Assembly: GCF_018156225.1 (NCBI RefSeq)
Contig: NZ_JAGTAR010000024.1
Span: forward strand, 35,593-99,592
DNA length: 64,000 nt
Source of the DNA: Carboxylicivirga sediminis
GTDB taxonomy: Bacteria; Bacteroidota; Bacteroidia; Bacteroidales; Marinilabiliaceae
Reading direction: 5' to 3'
The notes below the pieces were generated by a model. The model worked only from the letters and a program-made list of their open reading frames with translations. It made no database searches and was not told the DNA's origin. Positions 17,065 to 24,412 of the stretch are shown here, piece by piece. Position 1 is the first letter of the stretch. Every line of letters begins with the position of its first letter. The translations under genes were made by a program, and so were the position numbers.

Positions 17065-17399
17065 TTTATAATTTCCCAATATTCGATAGCCCTGCGTGTG
17101 TGTGGAATAACAATAGTTCCACCAACCAGGTTTGCTACGGCAAATATTTCCATCATTTCGTCAGTGGTTACACCCTGCTCCTGGCATTTCTCCAGGTGGT
17201 ACTTAATGCAATCGTCGCAGCGCAGCACCATGGAGCTGACTAAACCAAGCATTTCTTTCACTTTGGTTGATAATGCTCCTTCCATGTAGGTGTTGGTATC
17301 CAAATTAAAGATACGCTTCATCACTTTGTTATCAGCCGCCAGTATTTTTTCATTCATGGCAGCTCGGTACTCGCGAAATTCTTTAACCTTTTCGTTCAT
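17052..17399 (-). CDS. carboxymuconolactone decarboxylase (AhpD-like) family protein
   Basis: A 115-residue all-helical protein with the C-x-x-C motif in 'RCDDCIKYHLEKC' (near residue 60), then 'GVTTDEMMEIFAVANLVGGTIVIPHTRRAIEYW', which is the CMD-domain signature. Family members with this CxxC act as thiol peroxidase or disulfide reductants, as AhpD does, rather than as decarboxylases. It is 55 bp downstream of miaB on the same strand and may be transcribed with it. Confidence 0.85.
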   Translation of the reverse strand: MNEKVKEFREYRAAMNEKILAADNKVMKRIFNLDTNTYMEGALSTKVKEMLGLVSSMVLRCDDCIKYHLEKCQEQGVTTDEMMEIFAVANLVGGTIVIPHTRRAIEYWEIINQEA

Positions 17400-17454
17400 A
17401 TTGTTGTTGGTTAAATGCTTCAGCTAATGCTTATAGCAGGGGTTATTAATTCAA

Positions 17455-18816
17455 TTACAGGGTTTCACCTTTAAGGGTAGCTTGTGTGGCTTCTTTGATG
17501 ACCACTTGAACCAAATCACCTGTTTGGTAATCTTTTTTAGGGAACACTACTACTTTATTTTGTGAAGTGCGACCATACAGCTCTTCTTTTGATTTTTTAG
17601 AAGTGCCTTCCACGAGTACTTCATAGGTTTTGCCAATGTCTCGTTGGTTACTTTCAAACGATAGCTGATTTTGTAAATCAATGATTTCCTGTAAACGACG
17701 ACCTTTTACTTCTTCCGGTACGTTATCTTCCAGGTGCTGGGCTGCATAGGTGCCAGGACGCTCAGAATATTTAAACATAAACGCTGAATCATAGCCAGCC
17801 CACTTCATCAAACTAAGGGTTTGCTGGTGGTCCTCTTCTGTTTCGCTGTGGAAACCACAAAAGACATCAGTTGAAAGACCGCATCCTGGCAATATTCGGC
17901 GAATAGCTTCAATGCGGTCCATGTACCATTCCCGATCGTATTTGCGGTTCATAAGCTTAAGGATGCGGGAGCTACCTGATTGTAACGGCAGGTGAATAAA
18001 CTTGCAAATATTGTGATGCTTCGCCATTACCTCAAGTGTTTCATCACTCATATCTTTAGGATGAGAGGTGGTAAAACGGATACGCATTTGAGGAAAATTA
18101 CCGGCTACAAAGTTTAATAATCCGGAAAAGCTCATAGGGTTACAACCTTCAGCCTCATAATGGTAGGAATTGACATTTTGCCCAAGCAGGGTCACTTCTT
18201 TAAAGCCCTTGTCGTAAAGATCCTGAATTTCTTTCTTAATACTTTCTGGCTGACGGCTTCTTTCACGTCCGCGAGTATATGGTACAATGCAGTATGAACA
18301 GAAATTATTACACCCCCGCATAATTGACACAAAACCAGAGATTTTATTCTTGCTCAATCGTGAGGGAATCACCTCAGCATAGGTTTCACTGGTTGATAAT
18401 TCAACATTTATGGCTTTGTCCCCCCTTTCTGCCATGCCAATAAGGTTTGGCAAGTCCATATAGGCATCAGGCCCTACAACTATATTGGCACCTTGTTCAA
18501 ATAATGTTTCTTTAACACGTTCAGCCATACAGCCAATAATACCTATAATAAGATTGGGCTTTTGCTTACGCATCGCGGTTAGCTGCTTTAATCGTCCCAT
18601 CACACGCTGTTCAGCATTATCTCTTATTGAGCAAGTATTAATAAAAATGGCATCAGCATCATTAATGTCATAACTAACTCCATATCCATCCATCTCCATT
18701 ACCGATGCTACTACTTCGCTGTCAGCCACATTCATTTGGCAGCCGTATGTTTCAATAAAGAGTTTCTTTCCGCTCTTACTGCTAATTAAAGGCTTTACTG
18801 CACTAAACTCCATCAT
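17455..18816 (-). CDS. miaB: tRNA-2-methylthio-N6-dimethylallyladenosine synthase MiaB
   Basis: A 453-residue radical-SAM methylthiotransferase acting on A37 of tRNAs that read UNN codons. The three parts are present: the N-terminal MTTase domain with its cluster cysteines ('ETYGCQMN', 'NTCSIRD', 'IGCMAER'), the radical-SAM motif C-x3-C-x2-C in 'CNNFCSYC' followed by 'IVPYTRGRERSR', and a C-terminal TRAM domain ('GKTYEVLVEG'). Length is normal. Two adjacent ATGs could serve as start. Confidence 0.95.
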   Translation of the reverse strand: MMEFSAVKPLISSKSGKKLFIETYGCQMNVADSEVVASVMEMDGYGVSYDINDADAIFINTCSIRDNAEQRVMGRLKQLTAMRKQKPNLIIGIIGCMAERVKETLFEQGANIVVGPDAYMDLPNLIGMAERGDKAINVELSTSETYAEVIPSRLSKNKISGFVSIMRGCNNFCSYCIVPYTRGRERSRQPESIKKEIQDLYDKGFKEVTLLGQNVNSYHYEAEGCNPMSFSGLLNFVAGNFPQMRIRFTTSHPKDMSDETLEVMAKHHNICKFIHLPLQSGSSRILKLMNRKYDREWYMDRIEAIRRILPGCGLSTDVFCGFHSETEEDHQQTLSLMKWAGYDSAFMFKYSERPGTYAAQHLEDNVPEEVKGRRLQEIIDLQNQLSFESNQRDIGKTYEVLVEGTSKKSKEELYGRTSQNKVVVFPKKDYQTGDLVQVVIKEATQATLKGETL

Positions 18817-19031
18817 TTGTCCGGTATTATTTTTTACTTCTTGATTGTCATTTTTTTAGAAGCTGCAAAGTTAATGCTTGTCGGCTTATTGGCAAGTGTA
18901 AATGTGTTAAATGATGCAAGATGATAATTTTAATTCCATATTTTGGAAACGATTCGTATGCTTTCATTTCTAGCAATTTAAAACACTATTTCTTACCTTT
19001 AAGCAACACTGTTAACTTAAATCACCACATC

Positions 19032-19874
19032 ATGAAAGAAGTACTTGTACCCGTTGATTTTTCTGAAGAATCTATCATTGCCCTTGATTTTGGTATTGAC
19101 TTAGCCAATCACTTAAATGCTAACATGCGTGTTATTCATGTTAAAACGGATTCAGTCATTATCCCTTTCTTCTCGACGAATGAAGCTGATGATAGGCTAA
19201 ATCAGGATGTGGAAGCCTGGGCCGAACAATTACACCGGCGGTTCATACATAAATATAAGGTTAGTTGTGGCGTTTTCGATTACAAAATAAGAGAGGGGAA
19301 TATTGTGAAAGAAATAGCTAATCAGGCCAGGTATGGCGATACAACTATTATTGTGTTAGGTTCTCACGAAGATAAGAGCATCACTTCAAGGTGGGTTGGA
19401 AGCCCTGCCTATCGGTTGGTAGCACATGCTCCTTGTCCGGTATTGGTTGTTAATAAACGTATGCAGCTTAAGCATGCCATTAAAAGTATTGCGCTACCTG
19501 TAGATTATAGTATTGCCAGCCGAAAGAAAGTGCCCGCTATTGCCGGTGTGGCCAAGTTGTTTGATGCTAAGGTTCACGTGGTTGGATTAAAAACTTCGGA
19601 TTTGGATTGGATGAATGAGCAAATGAAAGCATTTGTAAAGCAGGTAGAGAAATTTGTTGTTGAAAGAGCCAGGGTGGAGGTTAAGCACTCACAGCTGACA
19701 GGGAGGGACTTTTCCGAAAACCTGATGAACTATGCAGAGGAGAATGCAATTGATTTGATAACAACCCATGTGCACCATGCTAATAATCCATTTGTCCGAG
19801 TGTTTCAATCGTTTACCAATGATTTAATCAATAAATCTTTAAAACCTGTGCTGGTAATTCCTACAAAAGATTAA
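19032..19874 (+). CDS. tandem universal stress protein
   Basis: A 280-residue protein from the ATG at 19032; a longer frame upstream (from 18921) has no protein-like character. Two UspA domains follow each other: residues 1 to about 145 ('KEVLVPVDFSEESIIALDFG', then the nucleotide-binding 'LGSHEDKSITSRWVGSPAYRLVAHAPCPVLVV') and about 150-280, where the second copy has lost the G-2x-G-9x-G motif. Such proteins bind ATP or AMP and accumulate under starvation or redox stress. It is monocistronic or followed by the SPOR gene 39 bp on. Confidence 0.87.
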   Translation: MKEVLVPVDFSEESIIALDFGIDLANHLNANMRVIHVKTDSVIIPFFSTNEADDRLNQDVEAWAEQLHRRFIHKYKVSCGVFDYKIREGNIVKEIANQARYGDTTIIVLGSHEDKSITSRWVGSPAYRLVAHAPCPVLVVNKRMQLKHAIKSIALPVDYSIASRKKVPAIAGVAKLFDAKVHVVGLKTSDLDWMNEQMKAFVKQVEKFVVERARVEVKHSQLTGRDFSENLMNYAEENAIDLITTHVHHANNPFVRVFQSFTNDLINKSLKPVLVIPTKD

Positions 19875-19913
19875 TCTAATGATTATCTTTGCCGGGCAAC
19901 AAGAATGATAATA

Positions 19914-20357
19914 ATGAAGAACTTTATTGTACTTATTCTACTGTTAGGTCCGGTATTTGCCTTTGGGCAAACAGACAATACTCTGGTAAATAGCTTGCAG
20001 GAGCATGTTGCAGGAGAGGGAGTAATCACTATTCATGATGAAGAGGGTGTTGAGGACTTGGTGAATATACAAGTGGAGGCTAACAGGCGTATGGAAGGCG
20101 TCGAAGGCTGGCGTATTCAGTTGTTTTCAGGACAGGGACCAACTGGTAAACGAAATGCCTTACAAGTAAAAAGTAAGTTGTTGAATAAATTTCCAGACCA
20201 GGATGTTGATTTATCTTTTACATCACCGAATTGGAGAGTGCGTGTAGGGAATTATCGACATAAGCACGAGGCCTTACCGTTGTTGAACGAATTGCGGGAG
20301 TTGTTTCCTCACTGCTACATTGTGAAGGATGGGAATGTTAAAATGAATAAATTTTAG
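19914..20357 (+). CDS. exported SPOR-domain protein
   Basis: About 147 residues with a signal peptide (residues 1-19, ending 'FAFGQ') and a C-terminal SPOR domain (about 72-145: 'EGWRIQLFSGQGPTGKRNALQVKSKLL' to 'WRVRVGNYRHKHEALPLLNEL'). SPOR domains bind denuded glycan strands of peptidoglycan, commonly at the division site. The start at 19914 is preferred because MKNF begins the signal peptide; ATG at 19905 is the alternative. A TATCTTTG -7 box is at 19884-19891 but without a clear -33 box. Confidence 0.83.
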   Translation: MKNFIVLILLLGPVFAFGQTDNTLVNSLQEHVAGEGVITIHDEEGVEDLVNIQVEANRRMEGVEGWRIQLFSGQGPTGKRNALQVKSKLLNKFPDQDVDLSFTSPNWRVRVGNYRHKHEALPLLNELRELFPHCYIVKDGNVKMNKF

Positions 20358-20373
20358 TTGAGATATAATATGC

Positions 20374-20396
20374 AAAGCCGGAAAATTTCCGGCTTT
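20374..20396 (+). terminator. terminator after the SPOR gene
   Basis: AAAGCCGGAA (20374-20383) pairs with TTCCGGCTTT (20387-20396), followed by more T. It ends the plus-strand Usp/SPOR unit 16 bp after the stop codon. Confidence 0.85.
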
Positions 20397-20416
20397 TTCT
20401 TTTTTGAAAAGTCGTG

Positions 20417-20446
20417 TTGGCGATTAGAAAAATAGAAATAAATTTG
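20417..20446 (+). promoter_or_regulatory. promoter of the PurF-like gene
   Basis: TTG at 20417-20419, 19 bp, then TAAATTTG at 20439-20446, an exact TAnnTTTG box. It lies 26 bp before the ATG. Confidence 0.6.
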
Positions 20447-20472
20447 CGCTTTATTTTTTAGAGGGAAAAATC

Positions 20473-22374
20473 ATGAGTGACCAAATTAAGCACGAGTGTG
20501 GGATTGTTCTTATCCGCTTGCTAAAACCACTTGAGTATTATCAGGAGAAGTATGGGACGTGGCGTTATGGCCTGAATAAGCTCTATCTTTTGATGGAAAA
20601 ACAGCATAACCGGGGACAAGATGGAGCTGGTGCTGTTAACCTGAAAATAGATCAGCCGGCCGGACAGAAATACTTCTCGCGACACCGCTCAAACAAAGCC
20701 AATCCGATTAAGGATGTGTTTGAGAAGATTAATGAGCCATTTATTAAGCAGCAAGAGAAAAATCCTGAGCTGCTGAATGATCCCGTCTATGCCAAGGAGC
20801 ACTTGCCATTTGCCGGTGAACTATACTTGGGGCACTTACGATATGGAACTTTCGGAAACCACAGCATTGACTATGTGCACCCTGTGCTAAGAGAGAACAA
20901 CTGGCGTTCGCGTAACTTAACATTGGCTGGTAACTTTAACCTTACCAATGTTGATGAAATTTTTCAGTCGTTGACCGAGTTAGGCCAGCACCCGAAAGAT
21001 TATACGGATACGGTAACAATTCTTGAGAACGTTGGTCATTTTCTTGATGAAGAGAATCAGCTGTTGTTCAGGAAATATAAGAATGAGGGTAAATCAAACC
21101 GTGAAATCTCTCAGTGTATTGAAGATGAATTAAACATCCGTGAAATACTTGAGCGCTCAAGCCGCCGTTGGGATGGAGGGTATGCCATTGCCGGTGTAGT
21201 AGGTCATGGTGATGCTTTTGTAACCCGTGATCCATGGGGAATTCGCCCGGCTTGTTATTATGCTGATGATGAGATTGTGGTGGTTGCTTCGGAACGTCCG
21301 GTGATACAAACAGCTATGAATGTGCGTTCGGTACAAGTGAAGGAACTTAAGCCAGGGCATGCTTTAATCATTAAGAAAAATGGTAAAGTGACTGAAGAAC
21401 TGGTACGTGTTCCACAAACGCGTCGTTCTTGTTCGTTTGAGCGTATTTATTTTTCGCGCGGCAGCGATCGAAAAATATATGAAGAGCGAAAAGAGCTGGG
21501 ACGTTTGCTGGCTAAAACCATTCTTGAGAAAGTGAACTATGACATTGAGAACACCGTGTTCTCATACATTCCTAATACAGCCGAAACGGCTTTTTATGGC
21601 ATGATGGAAGGCGTTCGTCGTGAGATGGATCAGGTGAAGAAGCAGCAGATATTGGATATGGGTTCTGATATAGATGCAGATAAGCTGGATAAAATACTGA
21701 GCCTGGAGCCACGTGTTGAAAAAATAGCTATTAAGGATGTGAAGATGCGTACCTTCATTGCTGATGACGATAGTCGTGATGATATGGTGGCACATGTTTA
21801 CGATGTAACATACGGTATTGTTAAAAACGGGGTGGATACGCTGGTGATTATCGATGATTCAATTGTGCGTGGTACAACCCTAAAAAAGAGTATACTTCGC
21901 ATTTTAGACCGCTTACATCCTAAAAAGATAATAGTTGTTTCATCGGCTCCGCAAATACGCTATCCCGATTGTTATGGTATTGATATGGCTAAGCTGAAAG
22001 ATTTTTGTGCCTTTGCTGCAGCTGTTGAGCTATTGAATGAGTCAGGTCGTACGCATATTATTGACGAAGTTTATAAGAAGTGTAAGGAGCAGCAATTCTT
22101 ACCAAAAGAAGAAATCGTCAATCATGTGAAGGAAATTTATCGTCCGTTTACGGCAGAACAGGTTTCGGCTAAAATAGCTGAAATGCTGCGTCCTGAAGAT
22201 ATTGAGGCAGATGTGGAGTTGGTATATCAGTCGGTTGAAAACTTGCATGCTGCTTGTCCCGACGATAATGGAGATTGGTATTTCACAGGTGACTATCCTA
22301 CACCAGGAGGTAACAAGGTGGTTAATACCTCATTTATTAATTTTGTTGAGGGGAATACCGGCAGAGCCTACTAG
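20473..22374 (+). CDS. amidophosphoribosyltransferase-like class II amidotransferase
   Basis: A 633-residue PurF relative. The N-terminal Ntn-type glutaminase starts with the nucleophile cysteine at residue 9 ('HECGIV'), which would be exposed after removal of a short propeptide; 'QHNRGQDGAG' and 'GHLRYGTFG' belong to the same domain. The C-terminal half has the PRPP-binding loop 'VIIDDSIVRGTT' near residue 460. It is 130-160 residues longer than ordinary PurF (about 470-500) and has a charged insertion between the two domains (around 'QILDMGSDIDADKLDKIL') and a long C-terminal tail. Bacteroidota often carry this long form in addition to standard PurF; whether it makes phosphoribosylamine is not certain. 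No purine genes adjoin it. Confidence 0.82.
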   Translation: MSDQIKHECGIVLIRLLKPLEYYQEKYGTWRYGLNKLYLLMEKQHNRGQDGAGAVNLKIDQPAGQKYFSRHRSNKANPIKDVFEKINEPFIKQQEKNPELLNDPVYAKEHLPFAGELYLGHLRYGTFGNHSIDYVHPVLRENNWRSRNLTLAGNFNLTNVDEIFQSLTELGQHPKDYTDTVTILENVGHFLDEENQLLFRKYKNEGKSNREISQCIEDELNIREILERSSRRWDGGYAIAGVVGHGDAFVTRDPWGIRPACYYADDEIVVVASERPVIQTAMNVRSVQVKELKPGHALIIKKNGKVTEELVRVPQTRRSCSFERIYFSRGSDRKIYEERKELGRLLAKTILEKVNYDIENTVFSYIPNTAETAFYGMMEGVRREMDQVKKQQILDMGSDIDADKLDKILSLEPRVEKIAIKDVKMRTFIADDDSRDDMVAHVYDVTYGIVKNGVDTLVIIDDSIVRGTTLKKSILRILDRLHPKKIIVVSSAPQIRYPDCYGIDMAKLKDFCAFAAAVELLNESGRTHIIDEVYKKCKEQQFLPKEEIVNHVKEIYRPFTAEQVSAKIAEMLRPEDIEADVELVYQSVENLHAACPDDNGDWYFTGDYPTPGGNKVVNTSFINFVEGNTGRAY

Positions 22375-22397
22375 GAAATAAATTAGTTTAAAAATAT

Positions 22398-22431
22398 ACC
22401 CGTCACACTGAACAAAAATTCAGGTGGCGGG
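22398..22431 (+). terminator. terminator after the PurF-like gene
   Basis: An imperfect stem ACCCG-CAC-CTGA / TCAG-GTG-CGGGT spans 22398-22431 and is followed by TTTTTT. It lies 24 bp beyond the stop codon. Confidence 0.75.
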
Positions 22432-22516
22432 TTTTTTATTTAAACGATATTTAATAATGTATATATGTACATTTAATTACATACTTTAATGTTTGCTAAC
22501 ACGTTCTTGCAAAATG

Positions 22517-22532
22517 TGGCACGGCAATTGTT
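22517..22532 (+). promoter_or_regulatory. sigma-54-type promoter, copy 1
   Basis: TGGCAC at 22517-22522, five bases, TTGTT at 22528-22532. The -24 box is perfect; at -12 the consensus GC is GT, so this copy may be weaker than the other two. The predicted first base of the RNA is near 22543, at the same base of the repeat as in copies 2 and 3. Confidence 0.55.
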
Positions 22533-22542
22533 AATTACTTAG

Positions 22543-22614
22543 TAGATTTTTTTCATAGATTTGGGTTAGGTTAGTAAATGGGATGATAAACAACGGTTTA
22601 TGTCCCATTTTTTT
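22543..22614 (+). ncRNA. predicted sigma-54-dependent small RNA, copy 1
   Basis: A predicted 72-nt RNA. The first 35 nt are unstructured and U-rich (TAGATTTTTTTCATAGATTT, then GGGTTAGGTTAG). The 3' part is an intrinsic terminator: arms 22577-22591 and 22596-22609 pair over 13 bp with a small internal bulge around the tetraloop AACG, followed by a T-run at 22608-22614. There is no coding frame; the ATG inside the hairpin is followed by GGA TGA. The architecture (single-stranded 5' seed, terminator with long U-tail) is that of a trans-acting regulatory RNA. Confidence 0.7.
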
Positions 22615-22759
22615 GTGCTATTGCTTTATTGCCTGCTGATAATTTTATCACGGCACTTGCTCAAAACAGCATGCCAGAAAATGATAGTATCTAAATCAGT
22701 TGTGGAAGTATTACTTATTAATATCATTTAACAAACACTAACAGGTTGGTTTAAATTTC

Positions 22760-22775
22760 TGGCATAACACTTGCT
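22760..22775 (+). promoter_or_regulatory. sigma-54-type promoter, copy 2
   Basis: TGGCAT at 22760-22765, five bases, TTGCT at 22771-22775: both the -24 GG and the -12 GC are present with exact spacing. Upstream the conserved block with TAACA-n5-TAACA (about 22729-22743) could be the enhancer-binding-protein site. The predicted RNA start is near 22786. Confidence 0.75.
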
Positions 22776-22785
22776 ATTTGTCTTG

Positions 22786-22857
22786 TAGATTTTTTTCATA
22801 GATTTGGGTTAGGTTAGTAAATGGGATGATAAACAACGGTTTATATCCCATTTTTTT
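22786..22857 (+). ncRNA. predicted sigma-54-dependent small RNA, copy 2
   Basis: A 72-nt copy that differs from copy 1 at only one or two positions in the transcribed part (G to A in the bulge of the terminator's 3' arm). The 5' single-stranded segment is identical. The T-run is at 22851-22857. Confidence 0.72.
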
Positions 22858-23004
22858 GTGCCATTAATTTCGTATGCTGTCATTATATATCTGACACGGC
22901 CATCGTGTATGGGATGCCTGCAAAGATGATCATATTTAAAGCGGTTGTAGAAGCATTACTTATTGATATCATTTAACAAACGCTAACAGGCCAGTTTAAA
23001 TTTC

Positions 23005-23020
23005 TGGCATAGCACTTGCA
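23005..23020 (+). promoter_or_regulatory. sigma-54-type promoter, copy 3
   Basis: TGGCAT at 23005-23010, five bases, TTGCA at 23016-23020: a full -24/-12 match with correct spacing. The upstream block is nearly the same as in copy 2. The predicted RNA start is near 23031. Confidence 0.75.
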
Positions 23021-23030
23021 AATTGTCTTA

Positions 23031-23102
23031 TAGATTTTTTTCATAGATTTGGGTTAGGTTAAAAATAGGATGGTAAACAACGGTTTAGCATCCTATTTTT
23101 TT
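23031..23102 (+). ncRNA. predicted sigma-54-dependent small RNA, copy 3
   Basis: The most divergent 72-nt copy. The first 29 bases match copies 1 and 2, while the hairpin has paired changes: TGGGA/TCCCA in copies 1 and 2 becomes TAGGA/TCCTA here, and the former bulge becomes paired (GGATG with CATCC). Such compensatory change argues for a structured RNA. The hairpin and T-run (23096-23102) also lie just beyond the stop of the convergent AlkD-like gene and may terminate it too. Confidence 0.72.
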
Positions 23103-23116
23103 ATGGACACTCTTTA

Positions 23117-24235
23117 TCAGGTTTGCAAAGTAAATGCCGCTTCTTCAAATTCAGAACCGTTGATAATTAAACTCACATAATGCTCGCCTGAATGATACTT
23201 GCGGGTTGAGACAAGCCTGAATGATTGTCGCCTGCTGATGGTTGTGCTTGAACCCGATGCGTATTTTTTCTCACTTATTTTAAATACCTTTCGGGTGTGG
23301 TGGCCTTTTTGCTTCAGAAAATAAATGGCATATTCCAGGCGGACCAATATGCTTTCATTAGAATGGTTATATAGCTCGAAGCTAAATTCCAGATCATCAC
23401 CCACACTAATCCTATCGTTTGTGATAGAAAAGTTGCGTACTTCCATATGTTCTGGTGCACCAAAGCCAAATAATTCAAGTACTTCCCGGTTGCCTGCTTT
23501 TAATAATGTTCGGCATGCATGTTTTACAATCCAGTCAGTATTCTTTGAGTGTCCCTTCCATTTGGTGGCAATGTCTATGGTTACCTGAGGATTGTCTTTA
23601 GATATGTCGTTTAAATTGTTGGCAACACTTTTTCTTACGTAGGCTGAGTCGTCTTGCTTTAAGGCTTCTAAAACAGGTATTACAGGAGTAGGATCATGCT
23701 TAAAACGTCTTAGTGCCATGCCCCATGGTAAACGTGGTCGACAGCCTTCAGAAGCCAGCCGCCGGACATGCTCATTGGGGTGTGCAGTCCATTTCTGTAT
23801 CACATTCATCATTTTATCTTCATACTTGATGATGAACGGCCTGACTGCTAATTCACAGGTAGAAAAAGGTGTGATGGTTTCAAATGCCCTGATTGATGTC
23901 TTAAAGTCATGCAGCCCGTTTAGTTCGATATAGTGTGGGAAGATCATAAATACCAGGTCGGGGTATTTTACCTTGTCTTCTACACGATTATTCCTTAACC
24001 AGATAATTATTTGTTCTATTTGTTCAATGCTTTTGGGATAGTCGCTCGATAAATAGTTGGTAAGAATAGTGGTGATGTGATGCATGCGCTGCTTTAATTC
24101 CAACTCCTCCCACTCTGAATTATAGATTTCTCTCAGGAATTGCTGCTTGTCAAAGTGTTCTAACACATTCTGCAAAGCATCTGTTAGGGCTTCAAAAAAT
24201 TTTTGTGAGTAAAGGTTCTTAAATAAATCTGCCAT
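23117..24235 (-). CDS. AlkD-like HEAT-repeat DNA alkylation repair protein
   Basis: A 372-residue alpha-helical protein. Residues about 1-260 form HEAT-like repeats ('WTAHPNEHVRRLASEGCRPRLPWG', 'ALKQDDSAYVRKSVANNLNDISKDNP') typical of the AlkC/AlkD DNA glycosylase family, which removes N3- or N7-alkylated bases. The last 100 residues form a separate beta-rich domain ('NDRISVGDDLEFSFELYNHSNESILVRLEYAIYF'), an Ig-like extension often seen in the AlkC branch. It converges on the small-RNA array. Confidence 0.8.
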   Translation of the reverse strand: MADLFKNLYSQKFFEALTDALQNVLEHFDKQQFLREIYNSEWEELELKQRMHHITTILTNYLSSDYPKSIEQIEQIIIWLRNNRVEDKVKYPDLVFMIFPHYIELNGLHDFKTSIRAFETITPFSTCELAVRPFIIKYEDKMMNVIQKWTAHPNEHVRRLASEGCRPRLPWGMALRRFKHDPTPVIPVLEALKQDDSAYVRKSVANNLNDISKDNPQVTIDIATKWKGHSKNTDWIVKHACRTLLKAGNREVLELFGFGAPEHMEVRNFSITNDRISVGDDLEFSFELYNHSNESILVRLEYAIYFLKQKGHHTRKVFKISEKKYASGSSTTISRRQSFRLVSTRKYHSGEHYVSLIINGSEFEEAAFTLQT

Positions 24236-24346
24236 AAGTTAATACTATCGGATAAAGTTCGGGGCAAAATACTTAAGAACTTATAAAGCTGCAAGAATAG
24301 GGAAGCAACTTATCAAGACGCTATAGCTAGTAAATGTATCTAAAAG

Positions 24347-24377
24347 AAACGGAGCAATAGTGTGTATTGCCCCGTTT
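24347..24377 (-). terminator. terminator after the thioredoxin-domain gene at 24413
   Basis: AAACGG-GCAATA (24347-24359) pairs with TATTGC-CCGTTT (24365-24377), 12 bp with one mismatch and a 5-base loop. It lies 36 bp beyond the stop codon at 24413. Confidence 0.7.
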
Positions 24378-24412
24378 CATGTAATCGCCTTAGGCAGGAT
24401 GAAATCAGATAA

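Larger units (their letters stand above)
22480..23102 (+). repeat. three tandem ~244-bp units, each a predicted small-RNA gene
   Basis: Three copies of one unit follow each other with periods of 243 and 245 bp (measured between the TGGCA boxes at 22517, 22760 and 23005). Conservation is not uniform: the -24/-12 boxes, about 12 bp to the predicted start, and a 72-bp transcribed part ending in a hairpin and T-run are nearly identical. The spacers between one terminator and the next upstream element have diverged. Copies 2 and 3 also share about 55 bp upstream of the promoter (from about 22705 and 22950), which contains TAACA repeated 10 bp apart. That pattern suggests selection on promoter and RNA rather than recent duplication alone. 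Confidence 0.85.

Noticed and set aside
22480..23102. CRISPR array
   Set aside because: The repeats are about 244 bp apart, long and promoter/terminator-like, with no short constant repeats and no cas genes.
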